DNA of 8,146 nucleotides from an uncultured Bacillota bacterium (GCA_959606705.1 CAUHLX010000117.1:1-8146); one strand, 5' to 3'; positions 1 to 7,047 are shown, counted from the stretch's first letter. Notes: generated by a model from the letters alone, not told the origin. Program-made: numbers and translations.

Positions 1-1290
1 TTCCGTGGGTTCCACCATCAACGCCTCGTGGACGATCAGCGGGAAGTACATGGTAGGCGGATGAATTCCGTTTTCCGCCAGAGCCTTGGCGATATCCAAA
101 GCCGATACGTCCCGCTCCTTTTTCATCGTCTCCAGCGTAATGACGAATTCATGCATACAGCCTTTTTCGAAAGCGATGGGATATTTTTCGGAAATGCCCT
201 TCATCAGATAATTGGCGTTGAGCACGGCGTTCTGCGCCGCTTCCCGAATGCCCTCCCCGCCGAGCGTCAAAAGATAGGTCAGCGCTTTGACCACCACCAG
301 GAAGTTTCCGTAGAATTCCTTGACATTTCCGATGCTCAGAGGACGGTCGTCGTCCCATTCGTAGGAATCCCCCCCATCGCTTCCGGCGCCGCCTTTCCTC
401 CTGCGAACCACCGGACGAGGCAGAAACTCCTCCAAAATGGCCTTACAGCCCACCGGTCCGCTTCCCGGTCCCCCGCCGCCATGGGGAGTGGAAAAAGTCT
501 TGTGCAGGTTCAAGTGAACCACGTCAAAGCCCATGTCTCCCGGGCGGACCACGCCCATGATGGCGTTGAGGTTGGCTCCGTCATAGTAATTGAGGCCACC
601 CGCTTCATGCACGGTTTGGGTGATCTCCAGAATGTTTTCGTCAAACAAGCCCACCGTGTTGGGATTGGTGAGCATCAAGCCCGCGGTATCCTCCCCGCAG
701 GCCTCTTTCAGCGCCTGCAGATCCACACAGCCATTTTCCAGCGAAGGGATATTGATTACCTCAAACCCGGCCATCACCGCGCTGGCGGGATTGGTCCCGT
801 GAGCCGAATCCGGTACGATGATCTTGGTGCGCTTCTCGTCTCCCCGCGCCTTGTGATACGCTCGGATCAAGAGGAGCCCCGTGTATTCCCCATGGGCTCC
901 CGCCGCCGGCTGGAAGGTCATGTGATCCATGCCGGTGATCTCGCAGAGCAGGGTTTCCGCCAGCGCCAGCACCTCCAAAGCCCCCTGCGCGGTGCGGGCG
1001 GGCTGAAGAGGATGGAGCTTGGCAAATCCGGGCAGCCCGGCCGCCGCCTCATTGATGTGCGGATTGTATTTCATGGTGCAGGAACCCAGAGGATAGAAGC
1101 CGTTGTTCACACCGTAGGCCCGCTGTTCCAACTCACTGTAGTGCCGGGAGATATCCACCTCCGCCATCTCCGGCAGACGAGGCGCGTTCCCCCGTGCCAG
1201 GCCCTCCGGAAGCTCCGTCCGAGGAACGTCCAAAGGCGGCAGACACCGGCAGCCTCTGCCCGGCCGGCTCTTTTCAAATACCAGCTTCAT
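1..1290 (-). CDS. gcvPB: Glycine dehydrogenase (decarboxylating) subunit 2, GcvPB; 3' end missing
   Basis: This is the C-terminal-half subunit of the split P-protein of the glycine cleavage system. It is a cytoplasmic PLP enzyme that, with GcvPA, decarboxylates glycine and loads the aminomethyl group onto lipoyl-GcvH. Translation gives 430 codons without a stop before the window edge. The family is usually about 480-490 residues, so some 50-60 residues are missing. Hallmarks seen are GFYPLGSCTMKYNP at residues 64-77 and the PLP-lysine motif NLHKTFSTPHGGGGPG, with Lys264 as the expected Schiff-base residue. The ATG at 1290 overlaps the gcvPA stop (ATGA, 4 bp), and a near-perfect AAGGAGGT lies 9 nt upstream, which implies translational coupling. 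The N-terminal stretch PGRGCRCLPPLDVP departs a little from the more common GRRG-SLP pattern and carries two extra cysteines. I see no frameshift. Identity is very secure; only the end is unseen. Confidence 0.96.
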   Translation of the reverse strand, partial: MKLVFEKSRPGRGCRCLPPLDVPRTELPEGLARGNAPRLPEMAEVDISRHYSELEQRAYGVNNGFYPLGSCTMKYNPHINEAAAGLPGFAKLHPLQPARTAQGALEVLALAETLLCEITGMDHMTFQPAAGAHGEYTGLLLIRAYHKARGDEKRTKIIVPDSAHGTNPASAVMAGFEVINIPSLENGCVDLQALKEACGEDTAGLMLTNPNTVGLFDENILEITQTVHEAGGLNYYDGANLNAIMGVVRPGDMGFDVVHLNLHKTFSTPHGGGGPGSGPVGCKAILEEFLPRPVVRRRKGGAGSDGGDSYEWDDDRPLSIGNVKEFYGNFLVVVKALTYLLTLGGEGIREAAQNAVLNANYLMKGISEKYPIAFEKGCMHEFVITLETMKKERDVSALDIAKALAENGIHPPTMYFPLIVHEALMVEPTE

Positions 1291-2627
1291 TTGCCGCACA
1301 CCTCCTTTATTTCCTCAATCAGGCGGTCGATTTCTTCCTTCGTATTGCTCTCCGTGGCACACCAAAGGATTTCATTTTGCGAAATCGGCAGTCCTCCCAG
1401 TATTCCCTTTTCTTCCAAACGCAGGCAAAGCTCCTCCCCTTCGATGGGACAAATCGTAACGAACTCATGGAAGAACGGGCCTTTATGTTTCAACACAAAG
1501 CCCTCCACTCCGCGGTGTCCGGACCCGCCGCACAGAACGTCCGCCAGATAGTGCGCCTTGGACATGGACTGTTCCGCCGCCTGAGCCAGTCCCACAGGTC
1601 CCATGACCGTCAGGTATACCGCCGCCGTCATGGCACAGAGCGCCTGATTGGAGCAGATGTTGCTGGAGGCTTTTTCCCGGCGGATATGCTGTTCTCTGGC
1701 TTGAAGAGTCAGCACGAACGCTCGCCTGCCGTCCGCGTCCGTCGTCTCCCCCACGATCCGACCGGGCAGCTTTCGCATCATGCCCTTTGTCGCGGCCATA
1801 AATCCCAGATAAGGACCGCCAAAGCCCAATTCCAGCCCCAGAGGCTGTCCTTCTCCCACGGCCACGTCCGCCCCGCAGTCCGCCGGCGTCTTCATGATCC
1901 CCAGCGCGATGGGATTGCAGCCCATGATGAATTTAGCCTTGCCCTCGTGAGCGATTCGTCCGCATTCATCCGCATCCTCAAACTGTCCGTAGTAATTCGG
2001 CTGCTGTAAATAGACACAGGCGGTGGTTTCGTCCAGCAGCTCCTTCAACGCCGCCAGATCGGTACGGCCGTCCTTTTCCGGAATCAGCAGAACCTCTCCC
2101 CCCACCGCCTCGCCGTAGGTTTTGATGGTGCGAATCACATCCGGCTGCGCCGCCGCGGAAACCAGAGCTTTGGTGCGTTTCCGCTCCCGGCACATAGCCA
2201 CCGCTTCCGCCGCCGCAGAAGCTCCGTCATACACCGAAGCGTTGGAAACCTCCAGGCCGGTGAGCTCGCAGATCATGGTCTGATATTCGAAAATGGATTG
2301 AAGCACCCCCTGGCTGATCTCCGCCTGATAGGGTGTGTAGGCTGTTAGAAAGGTCTCCTTGGAGACTACGTCGCTGACGATGGCGGGAATGTAATGGCGA
2401 TAAGCCCCCGCTCCCCGGAACACACTGTCAAACACCACGTTTTTCGAGGCCAGAGCTTCCATTTCCCGGCGAACGCCAAGCTCCGTCCGGCCTTCCGGAA
2501 GTGGAAGCGGCTCCTTCAGCAGCACCTCCCGGGGAATGTGGGAAAACAGCTCTTCGACCTCCGAAAGCCCCAGCGCCGCAAGCATCTCCCGCCGTTCATC
2601 CGCCGTGGAGGGAATGTAACTTGCCAT
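1287..2627 (-). CDS. gcvPA: Glycine dehydrogenase (decarboxylating) subunit 1, GcvPA
   Basis: This is the N-terminal-half subunit of the two-chain P-protein. It pairs with GcvPB to form the PLP-dependent glycine decarboxylase; the PLP lysine is in GcvPB, not here. The protein is 446 residues, the normal size for the family (about 440-450). It begins MASYIPSTADERREML, close to the family's typical N-terminus, and carries the conserved TAYTPYQAEISQG segment at residues 95-107, followed by a motif of the FEYQTMICELTGLEVSNAS type. The start is supported by AGGAGG 8 nt upstream, which sits inside the last codons of gcvH. Only 3 bp separate the gcvH stop from this ATG, and its own stop overlaps the gcvPB start, so gcvH-gcvPA-gcvPB must be one message. 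The split PA/PB arrangement is typical of Firmicutes and archaea, whereas proteobacteria and eukaryotes use one long chain. Confidence 0.96.
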   Translation of the reverse strand: MASYIPSTADERREMLAALGLSEVEELFSHIPREVLLKEPLPLPEGRTELGVRREMEALASKNVVFDSVFRGAGAYRHYIPAIVSDVVSKETFLTAYTPYQAEISQGVLQSIFEYQTMICELTGLEVSNASVYDGASAAAEAVAMCRERKRTKALVSAAAQPDVIRTIKTYGEAVGGEVLLIPEKDGRTDLAALKELLDETTACVYLQQPNYYGQFEDADECGRIAHEGKAKFIMGCNPIALGIMKTPADCGADVAVGEGQPLGLELGFGGPYLGFMAATKGMMRKLPGRIVGETTDADGRRAFVLTLQAREQHIRREKASSNICSNQALCAMTAAVYLTVMGPVGLAQAAEQSMSKAHYLADVLCGGSGHRGVEGFVLKHKGPFFHEFVTICPIEGEELCLRLEEKGILGGLPISQNEILWCATESNTKEEIDRLIEEIKEVCGK

Positions 2628-2630
2628 AAA

Positions 2631-3011
2631 CTACGCCTCCTCGGCCGCAAAGGCCTCATAATCCCCTTCGTTCAACAGCTCTTCCGTCTCGCTCACATCC
2701 TTGACGCGAATCATCCAGGACTCGAAAGGCGCTTCGTTCAGCAGCGCCGGCTGGTCCGCCAGTTCCTCGTTCACCGCGGAAACCACGCCGGTCACCGGGC
2801 TGAACACGTCGGATACCGCCTTGACCGATTCCACGTCCGCAAAGGATTCCCCTATGGTGACTTCGTCACCCACCTCCGGCAAATTGATGAACACGATGTC
2901 TCCCAGCGCGTCCTGTGCGAAATCGGTGATTCCGATCTCCACCACTCCCTCGTCCAGCTCCTTGACCCACTCGTGAGATTTTGAATACTTCACATCATTT
3001 CTAACTTCCAT
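2631..3011 (-). CDS. gcvH: Glycine cleavage system H protein
   Basis: This is the lipoyl carrier protein of the glycine cleavage system. It shuttles the aminomethyl group from the P-protein to GcvT and then the reduced lipoate to dihydrolipoamide dehydrogenase. It has 126 residues, the usual size. The start KYSKSHEWVKELDEG and the following GITDFAQDALGDIVF are typical H-protein sequence. The lipoylation motif is ADVESVKAVSDV, with Lys64 as the expected attachment site, followed by SPVTGVV and the conserved C-terminal SWMIRVK. The protein is acidic, as usual. Its ribosome-binding site GGAGG is 8 nt before the ATG. It lies 43 bp after gcvT and 3 bp before gcvPA. No lipoate ligase, lipoyl synthase or lpd gene is visible in the window; they may lie downstream beyond the left edge or elsewhere. 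Confidence 0.97.
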   Translation of the reverse strand: MEVRNDVKYSKSHEWVKELDEGVVEIGITDFAQDALGDIVFINLPEVGDEVTIGESFADVESVKAVSDVFSPVTGVVSAVNEELADQPALLNEAPFESWMIRVKDVSETEELLNEGDYEAFAAEEA

Positions 3012-3054
3012 TTTTTCGTCCTCCGTCCTCTCTTTTCACTTAAAAGCGATGTCT

Positions 3055-4143
3055 TTATTTTTCTCTCTGATAAAACGGCAGCGGTACCACCTCCGCGGCA
3101 ACCCTCCGCCCCCGCACATCGATTTCCACTTGTGTTCCCGGTTCGGTCAGGCCTACCTCTAAATAAGCCATGGCCACCGCTCGGTTCAGATACGGGCAGT
3201 GAGTCCCCGAAGTCGTCACGCCGATTTCCCGTTCTCCCGCAAACACCGGACATTCCTCCCGGGCGATTCCGCGTCCGGTGAGCGCCAGACCCACTCTCTT
3301 TTTCGTCAGCGGTCCTCTGGCCTCGATCGCGGCTTTGCCAATGAAAGCCTCTTTGTTCATCTTGATCGCAAAGCCCAAATCCGCTTCCAGCGGCGTAGTC
3401 TCGTCGGTCATCTCATGACCGTAAAGGGGCATGGCCGCCTCCAGTCTCAGGGTATCCCGGGCCCCCAGACCGCAGGGAATCAGACCGTCTCCGGCTCCGG
3501 CCTCCAGCAGCGCCTTCCAGATCCCGCAGGCATCCTCGGCTTGGCAGTAAATCTCAAAGCCGTCCTCTCCGGTATAACCGGTGCGGGATACCAGACAAGG
3601 CTTGCCCGCCACACTCATCTGCCGGGTGAAGCTGTAATACTTTCGGGGAAATTCCGCAAAATCCGCCAATTTACCCAGGATTTCCTCGGCCTTTGGTCCT
3701 TGAAGCGCCAGCTGGCCGATCTCGTCGGAAAGGTCTTGAAATTCCACCTCTCCCTTTAGATGACCGCGAATCCACTCCACGTCCTTCTCCCGATTGCCCG
3801 CGTTGATCACCAGCAGATAGCAGTCCTCACGAATCCGATAAACCAGGAGATCATCCACGATCCCCCCCTGCTCATTGCACATGGGGCTGTAGCGAATCCG
3901 CCCGTCCGCCAGGCTGGTAAAATCATTGCACAGCAGATTCTGTACGTTGGCAAAGGCGTCCTTTCCGGACAAGATCACTTCTCCCATGTGGGAAACGTCA
4001 AAGAGCCCCGCCGCCTTGCGCACCGCGTTGTGCTCCGCGATGATCCCCGTCTTGTACTGCACCGGCAGCAGGAAGCCGCCAAAGGGCACGATCTTTCCCC
4101 CGCTTTCCTGGTGGCATTGATATAAAGGAGTTTTCCGTTCCAT
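3055..4143 (-). CDS. gcvT: Glycine cleavage system aminomethyltransferase, T protein
   Basis: GcvT takes the aminomethyl group from GcvH, releases ammonia and makes 5,10-methylene-tetrahydrofolate. The protein is 362 residues, normal for the family. It begins MERKTPLYQCHQESGGKIVPFGGF. Visible family motifs are GLFDVSHMGEV (residues 46-56), GGIVDDLLVYR (93-103, containing the conserved catalytic-type Asp pair 97/98) and RTGYTGEDGFEIY (187-199, folate-binding side, Glu193), then GLGARDTLRLEAAMPLYGHE. The start at 4143 is chosen because GGAGGG lies 7 nt upstream and the homology begins there. The frame stays open to 4398, but that stretch encodes the riboswitch and terminator, not protein. It is the first gene of the gcvT-H-PA-PB operon and is expected to be switched on by glycine through the upstream leader. 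Confidence 0.97.
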   Translation of the reverse strand: MERKTPLYQCHQESGGKIVPFGGFLLPVQYKTGIIAEHNAVRKAAGLFDVSHMGEVILSGKDAFANVQNLLCNDFTSLADGRIRYSPMCNEQGGIVDDLLVYRIREDCYLLVINAGNREKDVEWIRGHLKGEVEFQDLSDEIGQLALQGPKAEEILGKLADFAEFPRKYYSFTRQMSVAGKPCLVSRTGYTGEDGFEIYCQAEDACGIWKALLEAGAGDGLIPCGLGARDTLRLEAAMPLYGHEMTDETTPLEADLGFAIKMNKEAFIGKAAIEARGPLTKKRVGLALTGRGIAREECPVFAGEREIGVTTSGTHCPYLNRAVAMAYLEVGLTEPGTQVEIDVRGRRVAAEVVPLPFYQREK

Positions 4144-4162
4144 TGTTTTTCCCTCCGCAACT

Positions 4163-4200
4163 AAAAAAAGACGTATTGAAACAACATGATTGTCAATACG
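4163..4200 (-). terminator. Intrinsic terminator of the glycine riboswitch (expression platform)
   Basis: Read on the minus strand, CGTATTGA (4193-4200) pairs perfectly with TCAATACG (4172-4179). A small inner CAA/TTG helix follows across a short loop, and the stem is followed by T, C and seven Ts (4163-4169). It sits directly after the second glycine aptamer and 19 nt upstream of the gcvT start codon. A terminator in this place means premature termination when the aptamers are empty and read-through when glycine binds, as known for Gram-positive gcvT leaders. The stem is AT-rich and not very strong, which suits a switchable terminator. Confidence 0.85.
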
Positions 4201-4201
4201 C

Positions 4202-4400
4202 CTCTGTCCTGTTACCTGAAAGATTCTCCCTGGGCAGGGATTGCTTCTTCGGTGTCTCTCACCTGCGGATATTTGAATGTTCCGGCAGTGTAGAACTTCC
4301 CAGAGTGTTGTCCGGACCCGGTACTTTTGCCTGAGAGTTTGTCGCGCCTTCCCCTTCGGCTCCGCCTGTGGACGGTATCTCCCGAGCCCTTCATCCAACC
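4202..4400 (-). promoter_or_regulatory. Tandem glycine riboswitch (two aptamers) of the gcv operon
   Basis: Two glycine-aptamer cores follow one another on the minus strand. Aptamer I (about 4314-4389) has a closing P1 helix of eight pairs, GGGCTCGG (4382-4389) with CCGGGTCC (4314-4321), plus GCCGAAGGGGAAGGC (4346-4360) and the signature CTCTCAGGCAAAAGTAC (4321-4337). Aptamer II (about 4202-4305) has P1 CTCTG (4301-4305) with CAGAG (4202-4206), CACCGAAGAAGCAA (4241-4254) and CTTTCAGGTAACAGGAC (about 4206-4222). An 8-nt linker joins them. Its CAAC (4307-4310) can pair with GTTG in the leader (4396-4399), matching the leader-linker (kink-turn) helix known for full-length glycine riboswitches. 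Aptamer II has an unusually long variable arm (about 4255-4300). Because a terminator follows, I infer an ON switch by glycine for the degradation operon. Confidence 0.95.
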
Positions 4401-4429
4401 TGATTCAGTTTTCCTTGCTTTTCAGTTTA

Positions 4430-4458
4430 ATGTTAATGGAAAACCCACCCTCTGTCAA
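4430..4458 (-). promoter_or_regulatory. Sigma-A type promoter of the gcv operon
   Basis: On the minus strand a perfect -35 box TTGACA (4453-4458) is followed after exactly 17 nt by TAACAT (4430-4435), which matches the -10 consensus at four of six positions. Transcription would start near 4423, giving a leader of about 280 nt that holds the whole riboswitch and terminator. The -35 box lies in the loop of the pepV terminator hairpin and the spacer covers one arm of it. Confidence 0.8.
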
Positions 4459-4476
4459 TGAAAATGGGTGGGTTTT
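4440..4476 (-). terminator. Perfect 11-bp terminator hairpin after pepV
   Basis: AAAACCCACCC and GGGTGGGTTTT (4440-4450 and 4466-4476) are perfect inverted repeats around a 15-nt loop, starting 14 bp beyond the pepV stop. The stem is a GC-rich core flanked by A4/T4, so it can act in either direction. It should end pepV transcripts and insulate the gcv operon. The T tract is short (four), so some read-through is possible. Confidence 0.8.
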
Positions 4477-4490
4477 GATTACAAATCGCT

Positions 4491-5978
4491 TTATTCTTCC
4501 AAGCCGTCCCCCCGGACCCCTTCTTCTTTTTCCGGAATCGGTTTGGCGTCGGTCAATCGGCAGATGGCTTCCGCAAAAATTTTCGCGGAACGAACCAGAT
4601 TGTCGACGGAGACATACTCGTTCTTCTGATGCTCCACTTCGGGTTCCCCGGGGTACATCATCCCAAAGGCCACGATGTTCTTGGCGGATCTGGCATAGGT
4701 CCCGCCGCCGATGACAATGGGCTTCGAATCCTGATCCCCGGTGTACTTCCGATAGACCTCCATCAAAGTGGTGATCATAGGATCGTCCGGCTCAAAATAG
4801 ATGGGCGCCCGGTGCTCCAGCTTGACGATGCCCAGATCATAATGGTTCACCGCTTCCAGCATGCCGTCAAAAATCTGCTGATCGTTCATGGTGATGGGAT
4901 AACGGATGTTGATCGTCAAGCGGGCTACCTCCTCGTCCATCTCGATCATGCCCACGTTGAGAATCAGTTTGCCGGACAGCCGGTCGGAGAAACCGCAGCC
5001 CAGACTGCTTCCGTCCGTCTCAAAACCCAGGTGCCGGTTGTAAAAATCAATGAAATCAGCGGCGTCCTCATTGACCACGCCCACCTGCTCCAAAAACATC
5101 ATCAAGATGGAAATCGCGTTTTGACCCTTCCAGGGCTGAGCTCCGTGAGCCGACTGCCCCACACAGGAGATTTCCATGCTCTTCCCCCTTCCGGTGGCCT
5201 TGATCTGGTAACCGGTCTCCTGGCGGAAGGCCGTCAGCTTTGCTTTGATTTCCTCATAAGAATCCGCCCGGATCAGCGCCTTGGCAAAATCCGGAACCAT
5301 GTTGGCCGCGTTTCCGCCGCTGATCCTTCGCAGGACCACCCCTTTGTTCACGGACTTGCCGATCTTCTTAGCCAATTCGAAAATCAGCAGTCCCATCTCT
5401 CCATGGATGGCGGGAAACTCCGCGTCAGGTGTAAACCCGAAATCCGGCGCCTTCACCTTTTTAAAATAGTACTCCATTCCCTTCCAGCCCGTCTCCTCAT
5501 CCAAGCCCAGGATCAGACGCACCTTCTTCTCCGGCATCAGACCGGAGTCCTTGATGGCCTTCATGGCGTAATAGGCCGCGATGGTCGGCCCCTTGTCATC
5601 GATGGCTCCCCGTCCGTACAGCTTGCCATCCGCCACCTCCCCGCCAAAGGGGGGATAATCCCAGCCGCTGCCCTCGGGCACCACGTCCAAATGGGAGAGA
5701 ATTCCCATGGTTTCCCCCGAGAGCTCCGCCAGCGCGCCCTGCTGGTCGTAGATCTCGCCCCCGAAATCGATGTGACCGCCGTAGTTGTCGATATTCTCCA
5801 CCTCGAATCCGTCGGCCTGTCCCTTGGCAAGCATGTATTCCAGCGCCTCCTGGACGTTTTGTCCGAAGGGCATGTCACCCTCCGCCGCCCCTCCCACACT
5901 GGGGATGGCAATCAGCTCCCGCAGCGTTTCGATCATCTGCTCCCGGTACTGGTCAATCAACCCGATATAATCTGTCAT
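4491..5978 (-). CDS. pepV: Dipeptidase PepV-like, M20 family metallopeptidase
   Basis: This is a cytoplasmic di-zinc (or manganese) dipeptidase of the M20 family, PepV branch, which splits dipeptides with an unblocked N-terminus into amino acids. It has 495 residues, slightly more than the roughly 460-475 of known PepV proteins, because of a charged C-terminal tail (PIPEKEEGVRGDGLEE). Metal and catalytic motifs are all present: SHLDVVPEG (His96, Asp98), YGRGAIDDKGP (bridging Asp127), GLDEETGW (Glu161 as general base, Glu162) and FTPDAEFP (Asp185). The C-terminal VIGGGTYAR and EVEHQKNEY (His450) are also typical of PepV. The start at 5978 has GGGAGG 9 nt upstream; an in-frame ATG at 6032 would add 18 basic residues without family support. 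It lies 102 bp behind pgeF, same strand, and ends 14 bp before a strong terminator. Confidence 0.93.
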   Translation of the reverse strand: MTDYIGLIDQYREQMIETLRELIAIPSVGGAAEGDMPFGQNVQEALEYMLAKGQADGFEVENIDNYGGHIDFGGEIYDQQGALAELSGETMGILSHLDVVPEGSGWDYPPFGGEVADGKLYGRGAIDDKGPTIAAYYAMKAIKDSGLMPEKKVRLILGLDEETGWKGMEYYFKKVKAPDFGFTPDAEFPAIHGEMGLLIFELAKKIGKSVNKGVVLRRISGGNAANMVPDFAKALIRADSYEEIKAKLTAFRQETGYQIKATGRGKSMEISCVGQSAHGAQPWKGQNAISILMMFLEQVGVVNEDAADFIDFYNRHLGFETDGSSLGCGFSDRLSGKLILNVGMIEMDEEVARLTINIRYPITMNDQQIFDGMLEAVNHYDLGIVKLEHRAPIYFEPDDPMITTLMEVYRKYTGDQDSKPIVIGGGTYARSAKNIVAFGMMYPGEPEVEHQKNEYVSVDNLVRSAKIFAEAICRLTDAKPIPEKEEGVRGDGLEE

Positions 5979-6030
5979 GTCCTCGTTCCTCCCGTTTATC
6001 CGATTCCTTTTTTCTGAGATTCGCCGATGC

Positions 6031-6054
6031 AAAAAGAAAGCCGTATTTTAGCTT
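6031..6054 (-). terminator. Possible weak terminator between pgeF and pepV
   Basis: On the minus strand AAGCT and GGCTT (five pairs, one of them G-U) surround a 7-nt loop and are followed by TCTTTTT. It has the form of a weak intrinsic terminator in the 102-bp gap between pgeF and pepV. The stem is too short to be convincing; it may only reduce read-through. Confidence 0.3.
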
Positions 6055-6080
6055 CGCACCAACCGCCGTTCCTGTCAAGC

Positions 6081-6923
6081 TTATGAAATCAAGCAGATTC
6101 CCGCGCCCATGCGTCCGGTCTTGCCTTGATCCCGCCGATGGGAGTAAAACAGCTCCGGTTCACAGAACGTGCAGTGCTCCGAAACTTTAATCCTGCCAAC
6201 GCCCAGCTCCTCAAGCTGTCTGCGGTTGATCCCGGCCAGATCCAAAAGGTACTTGCCGTGCTTCGACCGCGACGCAAATTCGTCGATAAAGTCCCAGCGC
6301 TCCGCAAAGGCCTCGTAAACCTCCGTCCCCACTTCAAAGCATTCCCTGCAGATCCCCGGGCCCACGAAAGCGGTCATTTCCTCCGGGACCGCTCCGAAAC
6401 GCTCCGCCATCGTGCGCACGGTCTTCGGCCCGATTCCGGCACAGGTGCCTCTCCACCCCGCGTGAGCCAAGCCTGCCGCCCGATGCTTACGGTCCAGCAG
6501 ATAGACCGGCAGGCAGTCCGCGTGAATGGTGGTCAACAGTACGTTTTCACAATTGGTGACCAGCGCGTCCGTATCCGGCAAAATCAATTCATTGGAACCA
6601 TCCGGCCTGCGGCGGTCCTTTGACGCCAGTCCGAAGTTCGCCGCCGCCTCTCGATACGGAGCCGCCATTTCCTCGGTCACGCAAGCCACGTGATCTCCGT
6701 GGACCTGCTGCGCACGCACGATCACCGCTCCCGACAGCTCCGCCGCGTCCAGCAGCAGCGTGCGGTTTTGTCTGGCGCGTTCCGTGGTATCTCCGGTGTT
6801 CCCCCCAAAGTTCAAAGATTCCCACGGTGCGGGACTCACCCCCTTCAGTCTCGTGCTGAAAAAGGCGTTGACCCCCGGCTCTTCTGAAAATATGGAAAAA
6901 TACATCATCTCTTTCATCCCCAT
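6081..6923 (-). CDS. pgeF: Multicopper polyphenol oxidase / peptidoglycan editing factor PgeF (YfiH/YlmD family)
   Basis: This belongs to the DUF152/laccase-domain family, known variously as YfiH, YlmD and PgeF. E. coli YfiH is reported to remove wrongly inserted serine from the UDP-MurNAc precursor, and homologues have purine-nucleoside-cleaving activity. The protein is 280 residues if started at 6923. The metal triad of the family is visible: His75 in QQVHGDH, Cys137 in HADCLPVY and His154 in AGLAHAGWRGT. The C-terminal YSHRRDQGKTGRMGA block is also typical. The gap from His75 to Cys137 is longer than in E. coli YfiH because of an insertion around residues 88-115. The start is uncertain: ATGs at 6923, 6917, 6908 and 6905 are all in frame. 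None has a strong ribosome site at ideal distance, although GGGGA before 6908 is plausible and fits the family N-terminus. Function in this organism is inferred from the family only. Confidence 0.9.
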   Translation of the reverse strand: MGMKEMMYFSIFSEEPGVNAFFSTRLKGVSPAPWESLNFGGNTGDTTERARQNRTLLLDAAELSGAVIVRAQQVHGDHVACVTEEMAAPYREAAANFGLASKDRRRPDGSNELILPDTDALVTNCENVLLTTIHADCLPVYLLDRKHRAAGLAHAGWRGTCAGIGPKTVRTMAERFGAVPEEMTAFVGPGICRECFEVGTEVYEAFAERWDFIDEFASRSKHGKYLLDLAGINRRQLEELGVGRIKVSEHCTFCEPELFYSHRRDQGKTGRMGAGICLIS

Positions 6924-7015
6924 TTCTATTTCGTCTATGTTTTCCCTCGTTCGGGCAAGTAATCCCTTGTCATTCGAGGGTATGAGAAGCCATCTTCTAT
7001 GGATCAGTTTCTCCC

Positions 7016-7036
7016 ATGGATATCATTGTATTCCAT
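7016..7036. promoter_or_regulatory. Imperfect palindrome upstream of the 7194 gene's promoter (possible operator)
   Basis: ATGGA (7016-7020) and TCCAT (7032-7036) form an inverted repeat whose inner bases (TA and TA) nearly extend the symmetry. It ends 11 bp before the predicted -35 box at 7048. A further ATGGAT lies just upstream. It could be a regulator site, but short inverted repeats in AT-rich DNA arise by chance and no regulator can be named. Confidence 0.2.
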
Positions 7037-7047
7037 TCTGGCAAAAT

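Noticed and set aside
28..1551. 507-codon open frame on the plus strand opposite gcvPB
   Set aside because: It lies antisense to clear gcvPB and gcvPA sequence, has His/Arg/Gln-rich low-sense composition and matches nothing I recognise; GC-rich codon usage leaves this frame open by chance.
4144..4398. Upstream in-frame extension of gcvT by 85 codons
   Set aside because: The stretch encodes the glycine aptamers and terminator; the family N-terminus and ribosome-binding site both fit the ATG at 4143.
4629..6017. 462-codon open frame on the plus strand opposite pepV
   Set aside because: It is antisense to a full set of PepV motifs and has the His/Leu/Arg-rich composition of a shadow frame.
5979..6032. 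18-residue N-terminal extension of pepV
   Set aside because: GGGAGG is correctly placed for the ATG at 5978; the extension overlaps that site and has no family support.
6048..6077. TTGACA followed by TAAAAT in the pgeF-pepV gap as a pepV promoter
   Set aside because: The spacing is 22 nt, too long for a housekeeping promoter, and no better -10 box occurs at 16-18 nt.
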